Notes: generated by a model not told the origin, from the sequence alone. Counted from the stretch's first letter, positions 9,946-20,835 are shown. The stretch: 64,000 nt of DNA from Hemerocallis citrina (GCA_017893485.1 CM030366.1:71645469-71709468); one strand, 5' to 3'. Numbers and translations: made by a program.

Positions 9946-10338
9946 TTAACCAGAATCTACGTTCAGGTCATCATGGTTATGAAATGCAAAGACAGCTATA
10001 AAATAATAACTTTCTGTGCTTTGCTGAATTTTACCTTTTGACCTAACAAATTGTCTCTTCATGGAACGATTCTTTTCTCTGTGCCCGCAAATATTAAGGA
10101 ACCTTGCTACCATTTCTTCTATGCACGTATTTTTAGTTGATTGCAAATTTTCACTGGATTGAAGTAGAAGACACAACTTATGAAAGGCTCTCCTATCCAT
10201 GCGGATGTTCTCCCTACTCAGTTCGTCACTTTGATAAATCAACATTCTCACATTCATGCTACGCTCAACATGTCTATCGTACATGCACCAACCAACCCTT
10301 CGACCTCTAAGTTTCAGTTGTCTTATATAGGACATCAT
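9946..10338 (-). pseudogene. PIF/Harbinger transposase, N-terminal fragment
   Basis: 130 codons. IRMDRRAFHKLCLLLQ, IEEMVARFLNICGHREKNR and MKRQFVRSKGKI match the region that precedes the DDE_Tnp_4 nuclease in plant Harbinger transposases. The frame ends after FAFHNHDD without any catalytic Asp/Glu motif. It lies upstream, in transcription order, of ORF1 at 9075-9683, with both on the minus strand. One deletion between them would explain the loss of the DDE domain together with the Myb domain. Confidence 0.75.
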
Positions 10339-10374
10339 AGTTTAAAAAATCCATATTGGAGCAAATACACGTAA

Positions 10375-12740
10375 ATCATGATGACAGTGAACTCATGCAT
10401 GTCGGGCATTGTAAGATTGGCCATCTGTTTATGGTAGGAAAATATAATATAAGGAATCAAATTCAGACCTGATAATTAGTGAATGCTTGATAACAAAAAG
10501 AACTAAAGAGGTCGATTTACAAAACTCAAGTCCTCATGAAATAAAAGGTGCAAACAAAAAGGTTTTTCAAAACTTTGATCAATCTCTCTTCTGATTTTTG
10601 AGCCTCTGTAGCATCCATATTTCTCGGGTCCAATTTATTTATGTAAGTTGGTAAACAAATAATATGAAGTTATTGTATAACTACGAGGAGGATTCTGTGT
10701 TGGTTTTTAGAAGAATTGATATCCAAAAAAAACCAAGTCATAGGCTATGGCCAAAATATATGCAGAAATTCATCATAAAGTAGAAGCGATAAATTAGATT
10801 CGTTTACAAACATTCTAAGCCTTTGCTGACGATGACTTTCTGAAGAAGTTTTTAACAGTACATTTCTAGATTTCTAATGATATGTTCAGTAATCAGAAAA
10901 TTGCAACTAAACTATCCCAATTTCTTCTGAAGTTGATTGTTTAGGGTATGCATTCAGCTAAAGGCAAATCCTGAATGCAGGAAGTAATCCAGCATTTGCG
11001 AGGTATTTGAAACATTCAAACAGGTTTAGAATCACATATCCACCTGAATATACCTCATACACTGGTATCGATAGAAAGCTGAAGCAATTCATGTTTTCTC
11101 TGATTATTGAGCTGAGAAAGGTTTAGGAAGAAAGAGAGCATTGTACTAGGAAGAATAGAGAGAAACAACAATGTTGCTTTCCTGTATGACTTAGAAGATA
11201 AATCTGCTCATACTGTGCTTAAAGTTTTAATTTTTAACAGAAAATGGTTGCATTAGTTGATCGATTGAGAGTCAATGTAAAACTATGGAAAAGCTTAACA
11301 TTCGGATGTTGACCAGTTGACCTATAGAGGGGATTTATACTGAATGAGGTGTACTTGAGAATATGGGAAGAGGAAGAAGGTAACAACAAAGTTGGGAGAT
11401 ATGTTCAGGAGAGAAAGAAGAATAGAGGAATAGGAAGCTCTGCATTTGCACTTGCAAATGTGGGAGTTGGTGATGGTGCAATTCAAAGGCCATGAATCAG
11501 ACCAGAACTTAACCTGCTCTCCACCTATGATTACTGATGTATAATTTATGTAGTGACAACAGATTATCGCCATATTTTTTGTGCCGAACACAATATTTGA
11601 AGACAATTAACTAATATGTTTCATATACTAACTTGATTTACAACTGACAATGACGTACTACAATCAACCAAAATTACATTAACAATGAAACCTGGCTTGA
11701 AGACTAAAACATCGAAAATGATCAGAGTAACAAAACATACGAAACTAACATACTGTCAGTAATTCAACATACTAAATCATTCCCACCTTCACCATCTTTT
11801 TGCTTTGAATTTTTTCAGAAATATTAATAATTAATTTGGATTTTGGCCAAACAAGCAAATTCCATAATCTCAATGACATATGTTGATCAAGTTTTGGTTG
11901 ATCCGCATTTTAGACCCCTACTATATGACTTTAAGAAATGCGCTTTCAAATATATCTACTTATTTTATTATCATTGTCTAATCTTTAACGCCTTGTGGGT
12001 TCTCAACACAGATCTAGGATGCAACATATCATATCTATTCATCGAAGCCATTTAACTGAATTGATCCTTCCTATGCAGAGACAGTTGATTTTCTAATCTC
12101 AGACAGTCACTCAATTGTTGAAGGTTATCTAAATGCCATTCAGAGGTCTTTTTAAAACAAAAGTTGAAAAAAATTGAAAACAAGCAGAAAAATTCATATA
12201 GGCATTTTTGCAAACATATCACATACTATTACTATTATATGTACTAAAGCACAAAAATTTATTAACACCAACTTCAAAATGAAAATAGAAACATCCAAAT
12301 CCTATGCTATGCAAACAATCAGAATACTCTTAACACCTCCTTAATCCGATTCAGTTCTATAATATTTCATTAACAACATGTCCATCACAATTAATGCACT
12401 AATTTCATGAATTAAAGTTTAAAATGAACTCATTCAACATGAGAAATTACCTCTATCGGTTTGGCTATCGGAAGAACCCCAAGTAAACCTAAGAAATTAA
12501 ACAATTAGGGAAAAATGCTTAGTTAGAGAAATTGAGTTTGAAAAGAAAGATGCATATTAAAAAGGAAATATGAGCTTAGGTCTAATTGATGTAGCAAACA
12601 TCGGGTTTACTACCGTAAGACGTCCGGCGCGAAAGAGAGAGAGAGTCGTATGGGCTGAGAGAGAGAAAGAGAGAGAGAGAGAGAGATACCTTTGATTTGA
12701 GCGGAAATGGGAGAGAGATGGAAGAGAAGAGATGAAAGGA
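10375..12740. other. Non-coding interior of the Harbinger element
   Basis: AT-rich sequence without a supported open frame. A (GA)n-rich microsatellite lies at about 12631-12688 near the right end. No transposase DDE motif was found in any frame. Confidence 0.5.
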
Positions 12741-13026
12741 GGTTATAATGAAGAGAAGAAGAACAATGTTGAGCGGTAGAATTTGGTTGGAAGGAACAAG
12801 AGCGGGTTATAAGTTAGAAATCTGGAGGTTGTTTTGGGTATGCAATATTCTCACTCAGTTTTTATGTGGAGGAATCCACAAATCCCACCCTTTTCAAGGA
12901 GAATGTTTATCCTTCCAAACTAATTATTTTGATAACCCTGAGAATTTAAAATTATTTACAAAACTATACCTATGTCTTACCAAATCAGGTAATTAAGAGG
13001 GTAATGTTAAATTCTCTTATACATTA

Positions 13027-13045
13027 CCGCGTACCAAACGCCCCC
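13027..13045 (-). repeat. Harbinger right terminal inverted repeat
   Basis: ccgcgtaccaaacgccccc, the inverse of 8327-8345, followed by the TAA target duplication at 13046-13048. Confidence 0.9.
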
Positions 13046-13142
13046 TAAGGAACAAAATTAGGAGGGATTACGAGAAGGGTATTTGTGACTTTTTCCCTCC
13101 AAATTAACGATGTTATAATAGAATGTGAGTGTGTTTCAAATG

Positions 13143-13225
13143 GAAAATGCTACACCTACATCAAATATTACTCCAAACATATACCATTTATGTTGTGGGA
13201 TCTATTTTTGCTAAAAGACAAATAT
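13143..13225 (+). repeat. MULE left terminal inverted repeat
   Basis: Inverse match to 17406-17493 with scattered mismatches: atgctacacctacatcaaat at the outside and ttttgctaaaagacaaat at the inside. The similarity resumes beyond it (taaattaatgg...) in the segment left of the Helitron, near 16961. Confidence 0.75.
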
Positions 13226-13252
13226 AAATTAATGGGTAAGTGCTGACCGATT

Positions 13253-13652
13253 TTGGATTATGAGACCCGGTTTGATTTTACACAATCCAAAACCCACATC
13301 AAGAACATCAAGAGCTATCAAGCAATCATCATCTTGTTACCCCGTTCTCCTCGTCATCACCTTCAACCCCTGCTTCGTCGTCAACCCATCGTCTCCTTCT
13401 TCCTTTGCTTCGCCCTGCATCCACCCAGTCGCCATGACCCCCTCTCCACCTTCGGCTCGACCTCATCCTCGTCCTCATCCTCGTCCACCCCTCATCTGCC
13501 TCCCGCTCGAGCCGCCAACAACACCCAACACCATTGCCGCTCCTCCTCATCCCCGAGCGCCGAAGCCCCGTCACCCTCCTACCATTGCTGGTGTTGCTGC
13601 TGTTTCTCCGACTGTGCCGGCATTGATTATTGGAGAAAAACCCAGGGTAATC

Positions 13653-13689
<37 letters not shown>

Positions 13690-13690
13690 T
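13253..13690. repeat. Low-complexity C/T-rich stretch and (TTA)n microsatellite
   Basis: CCTCGTC-like low-complexity sequence is followed by about 11 units of att/tat at 13655-13687. The Pro/Ser- or Tyr-rich open frames here follow from this composition; I do not treat them as genes. Confidence 0.7.
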
Positions 13691-14032
13691 CTTTTGTTGT
13701 TGTGGAAAGATCTGATATAGTACTTGGGGGCTTTGGAATGCTAGGGTTTATGAAAAGTATATTTTTTTATAATCTCTATTTTTTATATTAGAACTTTTTT
13801 TTTGTTTTGAATTTATTGGTTGGTTTTGTAGCACATGTTCAAAGTAGAAATTCATGTTATCTTGAGTCCTATTTTGTGTTAAATTAAATCGTTGGGAAAA
13901 TTCCTAATGTGTAGCATTTCTCTAAGTTGAATGTGAATTGCTCTTACAAATGCCCATTGCCTCCTCGATCTCTTTACAAATACCGTGCAATTAAATCATT
14001 TAGGGAGAATAATGATATTTTGAGAGATGAAG

Positions 14033-14135
14033 TTCAGTATAGTGGTTTAGCTTTCAATATAGTTCAGTGTAGTGGTTTATGTTTCTGGATTTATTGTGGT
14101 TTAGCTTTCAATATAGTTCAGTGTAGTAGTTGTAC
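14033..14135. repeat. Short tandem duplication upstream of the FAR1-like relic
   Basis: The segment ggtttagctttcaatatagt followed by tcagtgtagt occurs twice, about 56 bases apart. It has no apparent function. Confidence 0.6.
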
Positions 14136-14221
14136 GAATTATTCAAAGCCTACGCACGTTAAAAGAGGTTTCCAGTTAGAAAAAGATCAAGCACCAAAGA
14201 CGAAGATGGGGTGTTAATATA

Positions 14222-14985
14222 TGTTAGATATTCTTGTGCTCGTGAAGGGTTCCCCCAAAGTCAAAGTAGCAATTCTTTGAGGCCATACCGATGAGGGGAG
14301 TTGGATGCAAGGTTCAAGTTTCAGCAAAATTCTTTGTGGAATATGGAAAATGGCATATTATCAATATATACCTTGACCATACTCATGAATGTAGTCCATC
14401 AAAATCACGTCTATTTCGGTGCAACCGAAAGTTAACTTTGAAAGCGAAGAGAGATCTTGCAATAAGGGATCAAGTGGGCATTAGTGCTCCTAAACGTTTC
14501 AGAGCAAGTATTGAAGAATTGGGAGGAAATGAAAATACACCATATATTTCAAAGATGCCAGAAATTTTGTTGAGAAGATTAGACGATTACGACTTGGAGA
14601 AGGAGATGCAACCGCAGTTCGAAATTATCTTATGAAGATGTAAAAGTGGAATAAACAGTTTTATTTCACTATGGACATTGATGAACAAGGTCGATTGGAG
14701 AATGTCTTTTGGGCTTATGCGAGGAGTAGATTAGCCGATAAGGAGTTTGGAGAAGTTATCACATTTGACACTACATACTTGACAAACAAGTATGACATGC
14801 CATTTGCCCTTTTTGTTGGGGTAAATCATCATGGGCAGTCGATGTTATTTGGATATGGATTGGTATCAAACGAGACTACAGATACTTTTGTGTGGCCTTG
14901 TTTTAATGTTCTAAACTTCCTGACTTGGTTTGAGCTGATTTTTCTGAGTATCTTGATTATCTTGAAGTGGATTTTGGATTGTTAA
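14222..14985 (+). pseudogene. FAR1/FRS-like Mutator transposase, broken
   Basis: From 14291 the frame GVGCKVQVSAKFF then YGKWHIINIYLDHTHEC matches the FAR1 DNA-binding domain (tryptophan followed by a HxH). After a frameshift near 14590 and an in-frame TAA, the frame from 14671 reads GRLENVFWAYARSRL, VITFDTTYLTNKYDMPF and FVGVNHHGQSML, the start of the MULE transposase domain with its first catalytic Asp in FDTTY. The homology stops near 14915. The rest of the catalytic domain and the SWIM zinc finger are missing. The family comprises MULE transposases and the light-signalling regulators FAR1/FHY3 derived from them. Confidence 0.75.
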
Positions 14986-15235
14986 ATCTTATCAGTATCT
15001 TAAATAAATTGCAATTAGTTTTTCACTAACTGAGATTTATCCTCTTATGAACTGGAAGTGACAATAACTGAGATTTATCCTTTTATGAATAAATTGCAAT
15101 TAGTTTTTCACTTACATATGTGCCTGTGTTGTGTATATAGTCATGCAAATTTTGTTTATATGACCATATTTTAACTCTCTAATACTGTACCTTTTTGTCA
15201 GAATTCGAGTAAGATATTGACTCAAGTTATTGTTT

Positions 15236-16282
15236 TTTTTTTTTTTTGAGGGAAAAGGTGGAATAAGGCCACCCTGTTTCATTAATAAGAGTTTAACGAA
15301 ACAAACCCAGAATACTGGGCCCAAATACAAACTACAGACATATAATAAAACATATATGAAGCAACATGACTACAAACAACCAGCCCCTCCAACAGCCCTG
15401 GAGGGTGGGCCGACAAACCAGTTCGGTCCAGCAAAATTGTGAGTACGTCAGTTTAGCTTCGTACAGTGCCTCCACGGCACATGCACACCCGCCTGAAGCA
15501 AGTCTGGCAGGATTTTATCACCCGCCGCTCCCTGCGTTCACCTCGCTGGGGGACCCCTCTTTGGGCCCAAGCCCCGTAGATCGAAACTCGCAGCCTCCCA
15601 CTAACTTCACCACTCATGCTACAAACACGCCTGCCGCTTCTACAGCCGCTACCAAAGAGATAGCCGTGGAGAGGATACCTTAACCTCTCACACGATAGCG
15701 CTTTCTCCTGCGATTTCTCACAAAACAACTATTTCGCTCACCCTACCAAACATCATCCTCCAGCAGAGAGCCGTGTAGAGGATACCTTACCTCTCTCACG
15801 TTCAAGCTCTCTCCGGCGATTTCTCACCACACAGACTTATTTCACCTCAAACTCCCAATACGAGGGAAGAGGCGGCGTTGTCACGAGGCAATGACCTAAG
15901 GTGGAGGAAGCTCAATAGCCAGATAGTAGGCACTGTAGAGATTGCACCGACGACATCGTAGGACACACCCGACCACACCCCAACCCCACACCCCTCACCC
16001 CCAACATACCGACTTCACAGATCACGGAGGGACCCCATCTTTGGGCCCAAGCTCCACAAACGTCAATCGCACAAGCTTCCCACCCCAAAGCACCGACAAA
16101 AGCACCATAGCGTAGGGGGGCACTCAAACCGCGTCCACAGCAACGGATGGGGGGGTGGGGGGGGGGGGGGGCACCCACAGCAATCGCGGGCCCCCCCAAA
16201 CTGCAACCACAGCAGGGGGGGGGGGTGGTGGTTAACAAATGCAGTCCCCTCCTCCAATGACCAGCCACCTCCTCTCCTCCAA
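15236..16282 (-). mobile_element. Polyadenylated retro-insertion of unknown family
   Basis: A run of T begins at 15236 (a poly(A) tail on the minus strand). An 18-base direct repeat, tgactcaagttattgttt, occurs at 15218-15235 and 16283-16300. Poly(A) plus a long target duplication is the hallmark of LINE-driven insertion. The 1.05-kb insert contains an internal direct duplication (segments with tttgggcccaag at about 15561 and 16041, and gaggatacctta near 15672 and 15779) and G/C homopolymers at 16150-16230. I found no reverse-transcriptase motif. It may be a 5'-truncated LINE, a LINE 5' UTR derivative or a SINE-like element. Confidence 0.7.
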
Positions 16283-16916
16283 TGACTCAAGTTATTGTTT
16301 GCTTGTTTGTTTGTTTTCCAGGAAATTAGTTAATGCCCTCTCACTAGTCAGTGCCTTATTTAAGATATAATGAAACCCAATTTTGGTAAGATTGAGAGTG
16401 GATTCAATTGGGATAAAACTTGTTGCAGCTTGTTTTATTAGCATACTGATGTAAGTCTGATGATTGGGCTATGGTACGCCTCTCTTCCTTGTATGAAGTT
16501 TAATTCTTGTTTTAGATGCTTAAACATGAAGAGGATTGTTTTCAAATAGTTGCATGTTTTGGATTGATATTCCTCAATAAGAATTTATCGAACTACATCA
16601 TATAAAATGGTTTTGTAATTATGTGCTTATGCTTCCTACGAGACCAGCAAGAAGTATTTCTTTCTATGTTATGTATAACTAGGCATTTGTATTTGCTCCC
16701 TCTCTTCTGCTAATACTTGTATTGACAATAATGTGATGATGGTGAGAGCCCAAGATATTATAGACTGGTTTGTAGAGAGAGAAAGTTTGAGAGAGAGAGC
16801 GAGGGAGGAGCGATTCTTTGAAGAAAAGAATGTTACAAGTTTGTATTGTGTAATCCAAAATGGATTATGGGTTTAAAACCAAACTGGATCTCTTCAAAGA
16901 GATACCCTTATCCATT

Positions 16917-16942
16917 TTTTTTTTTTTTTTTCCCGATGAATT
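16917..16942 (-). mobile_element. 26-bp poly(T) micro-insertion with 11-bp target duplication
   Basis: ccttatccatt occurs at 16906-16916 and again at 16943-16953, and between them lie 15 T and cccgatgaatt. The left MULE TIR (rc: cttacccattaattt) shows the uninterrupted form. This is the size and shape of an extremely 5'-truncated LINE-machinery product. Confidence 0.55.
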
Positions 16943-16961
16943 CCTTATCCATTAATTTAAA

Positions 16962-17405
16962 CTAGTAATTTTCACGTGCGATGCACGTTTCGGTAAAAAG
17001 TTGGAGTTAAACGTGCGATACATGTAAGTCGGTAGTAATCAGCATTTGTGATGAATGTCTTAAACTTTAAAAAAATTGGAGTTGAATGGACACTGCACGC
17101 AATTTTTTAAATTTTTTGAAGAAAAAACCTTGAATTGTACGTACGATGATGTGTTACGAAATAGATTTGGAGTTGCACGTGCGACGTATGTATTTGCTTT
17201 GTGACAAAAAAAATTAAAAATTATTTGTTTGGTGAAGGAAAAAACTTTGATTTACACGTGTGATGCACGTGTTAATAAATAAAGTTAGAGTTACACGTGC
17301 AATGTATGTGTTTTATTTGTGATAAAAAAAATATTTAAAAAATATTTGTTTGGTTACAAACTCAAAGTGACAAAAGTGACAAACTCTTTCACTAATAGTA
17401 GTAGA
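16962..17405 (-). mobile_element. Small non-autonomous Helitron inside the right MULE TIR
   Basis: Read on the minus strand it starts TCTACTACTATTAGTG after A and ends CTAG before T, with the hairpin ACGTGC-ATC-GCACGT eight bases before the end. The other MULE TIR supplies the empty site: deleting 16962-17405 restores ccattaattta(a)at|ttgtctttt as found inverted near 13220. The interior has repeated cacgtgcgatgcacgt-like motifs spaced by roughly 60-100 bases. It encodes no protein. Confidence 0.8.
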
Positions 17406-17493
17406 TTTGTCTTTTAGCAAAAATGTGCCCCACAACATTAAATGATGTATGTTTAGGAATAATATTTGATGTAGGTGTAGCATTTCCTTCCCT
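17406..17493 (-). repeat. MULE right terminal inverted repeat (outer part)
   Basis: Inverse counterpart of 13143-13225. Its inner continuation is displaced to the left of 16962 because a Helitron split it. Confidence 0.75.
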
Positions 17494-17502
17494 TTTCAAA
17501 AT

Positions 17503-17954
17503 AGCTTGATGAGGGTGGTCCATTGATGCCGAACAAAAAAAAAGTGGATTACCTGTTAAATTGGGAGTGGTTTTATGAATTTTAGCCTTAATAAAATATA
17601 GTGGTATAGTTTGTTCCAAAACAAAAATATAGTGGTATATATACTGTAATTTTTGAATCAAGGTTGTTGCCCAAGTGATGAATGTTTAATTCATATTCAC
17701 AATCTAGCAATGGAGCTAAAGAAAACTTTCCTTTACTTTTCTTACATCATGATAGAATGTGACTACTCAGGCGGAGGATGATACGTATACAATTAATTTC
17801 CTATATCAATTGGCCACCTTTTTCCTCAAACAAACAAACAAACAAATAAATAAATAAATAAATAAAAGAGAAAAAAATTGACTATATCACACTTAGTATG
17901 AAAAAGGTACACCACTGGCTCCTCATAACAAGGAACAAAGGAACAAAACGAACC
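17503..17954. other. Intergenic sequence with (CAAA/TAAA)n microsatellite
   Basis: Unique-looking AT-rich DNA. A tetranucleotide run (caaac to ataaa) lies at 17828-17872. I see no gene. Confidence 0.6.
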
Positions 17955-19555
17955 GGTATTTATTGTACTATACGTGGATGATACTCTAATGTTCAGAACG
18001 TCAAAAATGAAAGAAGTCATGCCTATAGGGGTCATTTTGAGATGCTTTAAGTCATGGTCCGGGCTATCTATCAACCTTGATAAGAGTTATGTCATTCCAT
18101 TAAGGGAGGAGCTCTCTATTCTGGTAGGAATGACTACGGCTTGTCTGGGTTGTAAGAGAAGAGAGTTTCCCCTCAAGTATTTAGGGATGCCCATCATACC
18201 AGATAATATGAGCAGATAGGATTGCATGCCGTTAGTGGAGAAGGTGAGAAAAGACTCATGGGATGGAAAGATAATTTTCTATCGCTAGGAGGGAGAATCA
18301 CATTGATCAACTCAGTTCTTAGTAGTCTGCAAAGTTATTTAGTGTCAATCTATGAACTTCCTGGGTGGGATATCAACAGAATCATTAAGTGTAAGAGATG
18401 ATTCTTGTGGAAAGTAGGGAACAAGGGTAGCAAAGGATTCCACCTGGCTAGGTAGGGAAGGGTCTGTAAGAGGAAGTAGTTTGGAGGACTAGAAATTGTG
18501 AATTTGAGAGATATGAACAAAACGTTACCGAGGAAGTAGTGGTGGAAAATGCGCTATCGAAGAAATATGTGGTGGTGTAAATCTTTTACATTATATCGTA
18601 AAGCGAACGAGGATAGCAAAGGATTTCACTTGGCTAAGTGAGGAAGGGTCTGCAAGAGGAAGGAGTTTTGAGGACTAGGAATTGTGAATTTGAGAGATAT
18701 GAACAGAAACGTTACTGAGGAAGTGGTGGTGGAAAATGCCCTATCGACGAAATATGTGGTGGTGTAAATCCTTTACATTATATTGTAGACGCAAAAAATT
18801 CAAATATAGGGGGCAAAGCAGACATGGGAAGGCCACATATCTATGAAAATATATATCAAAGGTAGGAGATATTTTTTAGGCTAATACTAAATGCGTACTC
18901 AAGAATCGGAGGGAAACAGGTTCTGAAAGGAAAAGTGGCATGGGAATAACACTCCATAATCTATATTCCCATACCTAGCCAAGGAGACATGGAATGAGGA
19001 CGCTCTAGTGACGGAAGTGCGGAGACGAGAGTGGTTGAGGCTAGAGTTTACGAATCATCTATCCCATAAGAGCCAAGTGCAACTACAAGCGCTGAAGAAC
19101 GACCTAGCAGAAGTGAGAGATAGTAGAAGAACATAAGAGGATGAACGAAAATGGTGTTTGGAACCTAACAATACATTTTCAGTATAATCAATGTACAATT
19201 GGCTAAATGATGGAGGGCCGAGAAGCATGGAGGCAAAGACGATATGGAAGACCAACACACCAACAAATTGAGAACATTCCTATGGCTTGCGGCGAATAAC
19301 TAAATACTTTCGAACGTAAGCGTTAGATTACGAAATATGCCTATGGACGTTAGATGTACTAGATGCAACCTAGGTGAAGAGGACACAACTCACATACTTC
19401 TCTCTTTCCCTAGAGCCATGTTAGCATGGGAGGTCATTTGCTTGGGGTTCGGGATAGTTGATTACCCTATCTCAACTATTGATATTTGGAGTCCCTGGAA
19501 AGAGAGAGCGATTATGAAAGAAAATAGAGTTGCGTGGGACTCTATGGCTTGACCG
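17955..19555 (+). pseudogene. LINE (non-LTR) reverse transcriptase relic, C-terminal half
   Basis: The frame begins at LYVDDTLMF, the Y-x-D-D core of a LINE-type polymerase. KSWSGLSINLDKSYVIPL, FPLKYLGMPI and GGRITLINSVLSSLQSYLVSI follow, the usual plant L1-type order. Frameshifts and stops break it repeatedly. At 19337-19440 the segment CTRCNLGEEDTTHILLSFP resembles the zinc-binding zf-RVT domain downstream of RT. Endonuclease, the RT N-terminus and a poly(A) tail are not seen, so this is an old truncated copy. Confidence 0.75.
18417..18790. repeat. Tandem duplication of about 186 bp within the LINE relic
   Basis: The segment from gggtagcaaaggattccacc to gtggtgtaaatcttttacat (18424-18590) recurs with substitutions at about 18611-18778. 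The copies differ at many sites, so the duplication is not recent. Confidence 0.8.
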
Positions 19556-19935
19556 CGAAGAATATTGTTACAGTAATACTAGTTGTAAATTTTGTGTCAT
19601 AATGCATAAAATTTTGGCTATCATTGATGCTTGACAATCGAAGATGTAGATTTTAGATGTCAGTTAGTAGTTAATATATGATGTATTAGACTTCTATTTT
19701 CTAACATGGGTTGTTGCAGTAGGCTTTGATGTATGATGGACTATGATGTAGATTTTATTGCTATTGGATTTTTTTTGCAATCGTTGTTTCGTTAACAGTT
19801 CATTAAAAAAACCGGTGACAATTTGTCACATTTTACTTTTTAAAAAAACAATTTGTTCGATTTTACTCTTTCTGTTATCAATTTTTTTTTTGGTGTTTAG
19901 TATCCTGGAAGCAAATTGGCCCACCCTGTACAAAA
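19556..19935. other. Flank between LINE relic and Element 2
   Basis: AT-rich sequence with poly(T) runs. No gene or terminus recognised. Confidence 0.5.
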
Positions 19936-19940
19936 CTACG

Positions 19941-20550
19941 TGTTGCTGTTGATTTTGGTGTGGGAGCAAACAGATGAATTTGTGGATTCTTTAGGAAACG
20001 AATAAGGCAAACCTGTTGACTTTCACCGGCGTTTGACTTATTCCTTACCGCTGTCGTTAACCTGCAAAAAGTTCGATACACCGGGATGGATCCCGGCGAC
20101 GAACCCTCCGATGCCCACGTCAGTAATCAGGAAGATTATGAAAGAGCGTTTATGTGGAAAAATATAGATTACCTTGTTATGGTGGGGACAGAGGGATATT
20201 TATAGTCGCCTTAAGAGACAGTTTAGAGATAATCATTTATCTCTATGTTCCGGTGTTTTTGGATAAGATGTAGAGTTTAAACTCGTTTCATGATAAGAGA
20301 GGCAGTTTAAACCGCCTCTTAGAGATAATCACGAATTTGAATTACTCTTTAAGTCTTGGGGCCAATTTGTAATGGGTCGCTACCCATACCCAATAGGGCA
20401 GATCCATTTTCGGGTTACTGGGCCTCAAAGAAAGACCCAGTTCCCAATTCGGACCCGTTTGTGGTGGAAATTATAGCTTTACCCCTGAGAGCTTTAAGTT
20501 TCGTGCCCAATTAGAACAGTCTCGATTTAATCCTATTTTTAGCCATATCA
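19941..20550 (-). repeat. 3' LTR of Element 2
   Basis: 610 bp, bounded by tgttgctgtt and agccatatca. It is paired with 47751-48355. It contains tatttata (TATA box on the minus strand) at 20197-20204. Confidence 0.92.
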
Positions 20551-20566
20551 CAAGCACCCCACTTCC
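20551..20566 (-). other. Polypurine tract of Element 2
   Basis: Minus strand GGAAGTGGGGTGCTTG directly precedes the 3' LTR start TGATATGG. Confidence 0.75.
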
Positions 20567-20835
20567 GAAGACTGAGTTTAACAGCCTTCGGAGAATAGTT
20601 TCTTGTTTCAATGGCATACGAGATTTTATCGGAGTTCTTTAGTCGCTTTAGAATTGCTCACGGGGCTTAACGGCGTTTAATTGAGCCTGCCTCGTGTTCA
20701 GATGTGTTGGCGGGAGCTTCTGGATTTTCCATTGAATTTTCTAATTTTTAATTATTTTTTGAATCATTTATTCAATTTTACGATGTAACAATCTATTTTA
20801 AAAAAGTATTAATTAATCGTTCTAATTAATAATTA

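Larger units (their letters stand above)
8327..13045 (-). mobile_element. PIF/Harbinger DNA transposon, internally deleted
   Basis: Both ends carry a perfect 19-bp terminal inverted repeat, GGGGGCGTTTGGTACGCGG, flanked by the 3-bp target duplication TAA (8324-8326 and 13046-13048). This terminus and TSD are typical of PIF/Harbinger and Tourist elements. Inside, on the minus strand, are the N-terminal part of a Harbinger transposase (9946-10338) and the C-terminal part of its Myb/SANT-like partner (9075-9683). The catalytic DDE domain and the Myb DNA-binding part are missing, so the 4.7-kb copy cannot move itself. Confidence 0.9.
13143..17493 (+). mobile_element. Mutator-like element (MULE) with FAR1-type transposase relic
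   Basis: The sequence from aaatgctacacctacatc (13145) returns inverted at the right end (about 17406-17491), giving terminal inverted repeats of at least 80 bp. They continue further inward once a later Helitron is discounted. Flanks tttcaaatg (13134-13142) and tttcaaaat (17494-17502) look like a decayed 9-bp target duplication. Long TIRs and a 9-bp TSD are typical of Mutator. The interior carries a FAR1/MULE transposase pseudogene (14222-14985), which agrees. Younger insertions sit at 15236-16282, 16917-16942 and 16962-17405. Confidence 0.7.

Noticed and set aside
13253..13720. Pro/Ser-rich and poly-Tyr/Leu open frames
   Set aside because: They result from low-complexity C/T-rich sequence and a (TTA)n microsatellite; no similarity or start context supports a gene.
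14671..14985. An active host FRS (FAR1-related) gene
   Set aside because: A frameshift, an in-frame stop and loss of the catalytic C-terminus and SWIM domain make it a relic within a transposon.
15912..16290. Cys/Gly-rich frames in the retro-insertion
   Set aside because: They depend on G/C homopolymers whose length is uncertain, and they are not shared by the duplicated half of the insert.
18112..18790. Duplicated LINE segment as two separate insertions
   Set aside because: The copies are adjacent, in the same frame context and lack poly(A) or target duplications, so a local tandem duplication is simpler.
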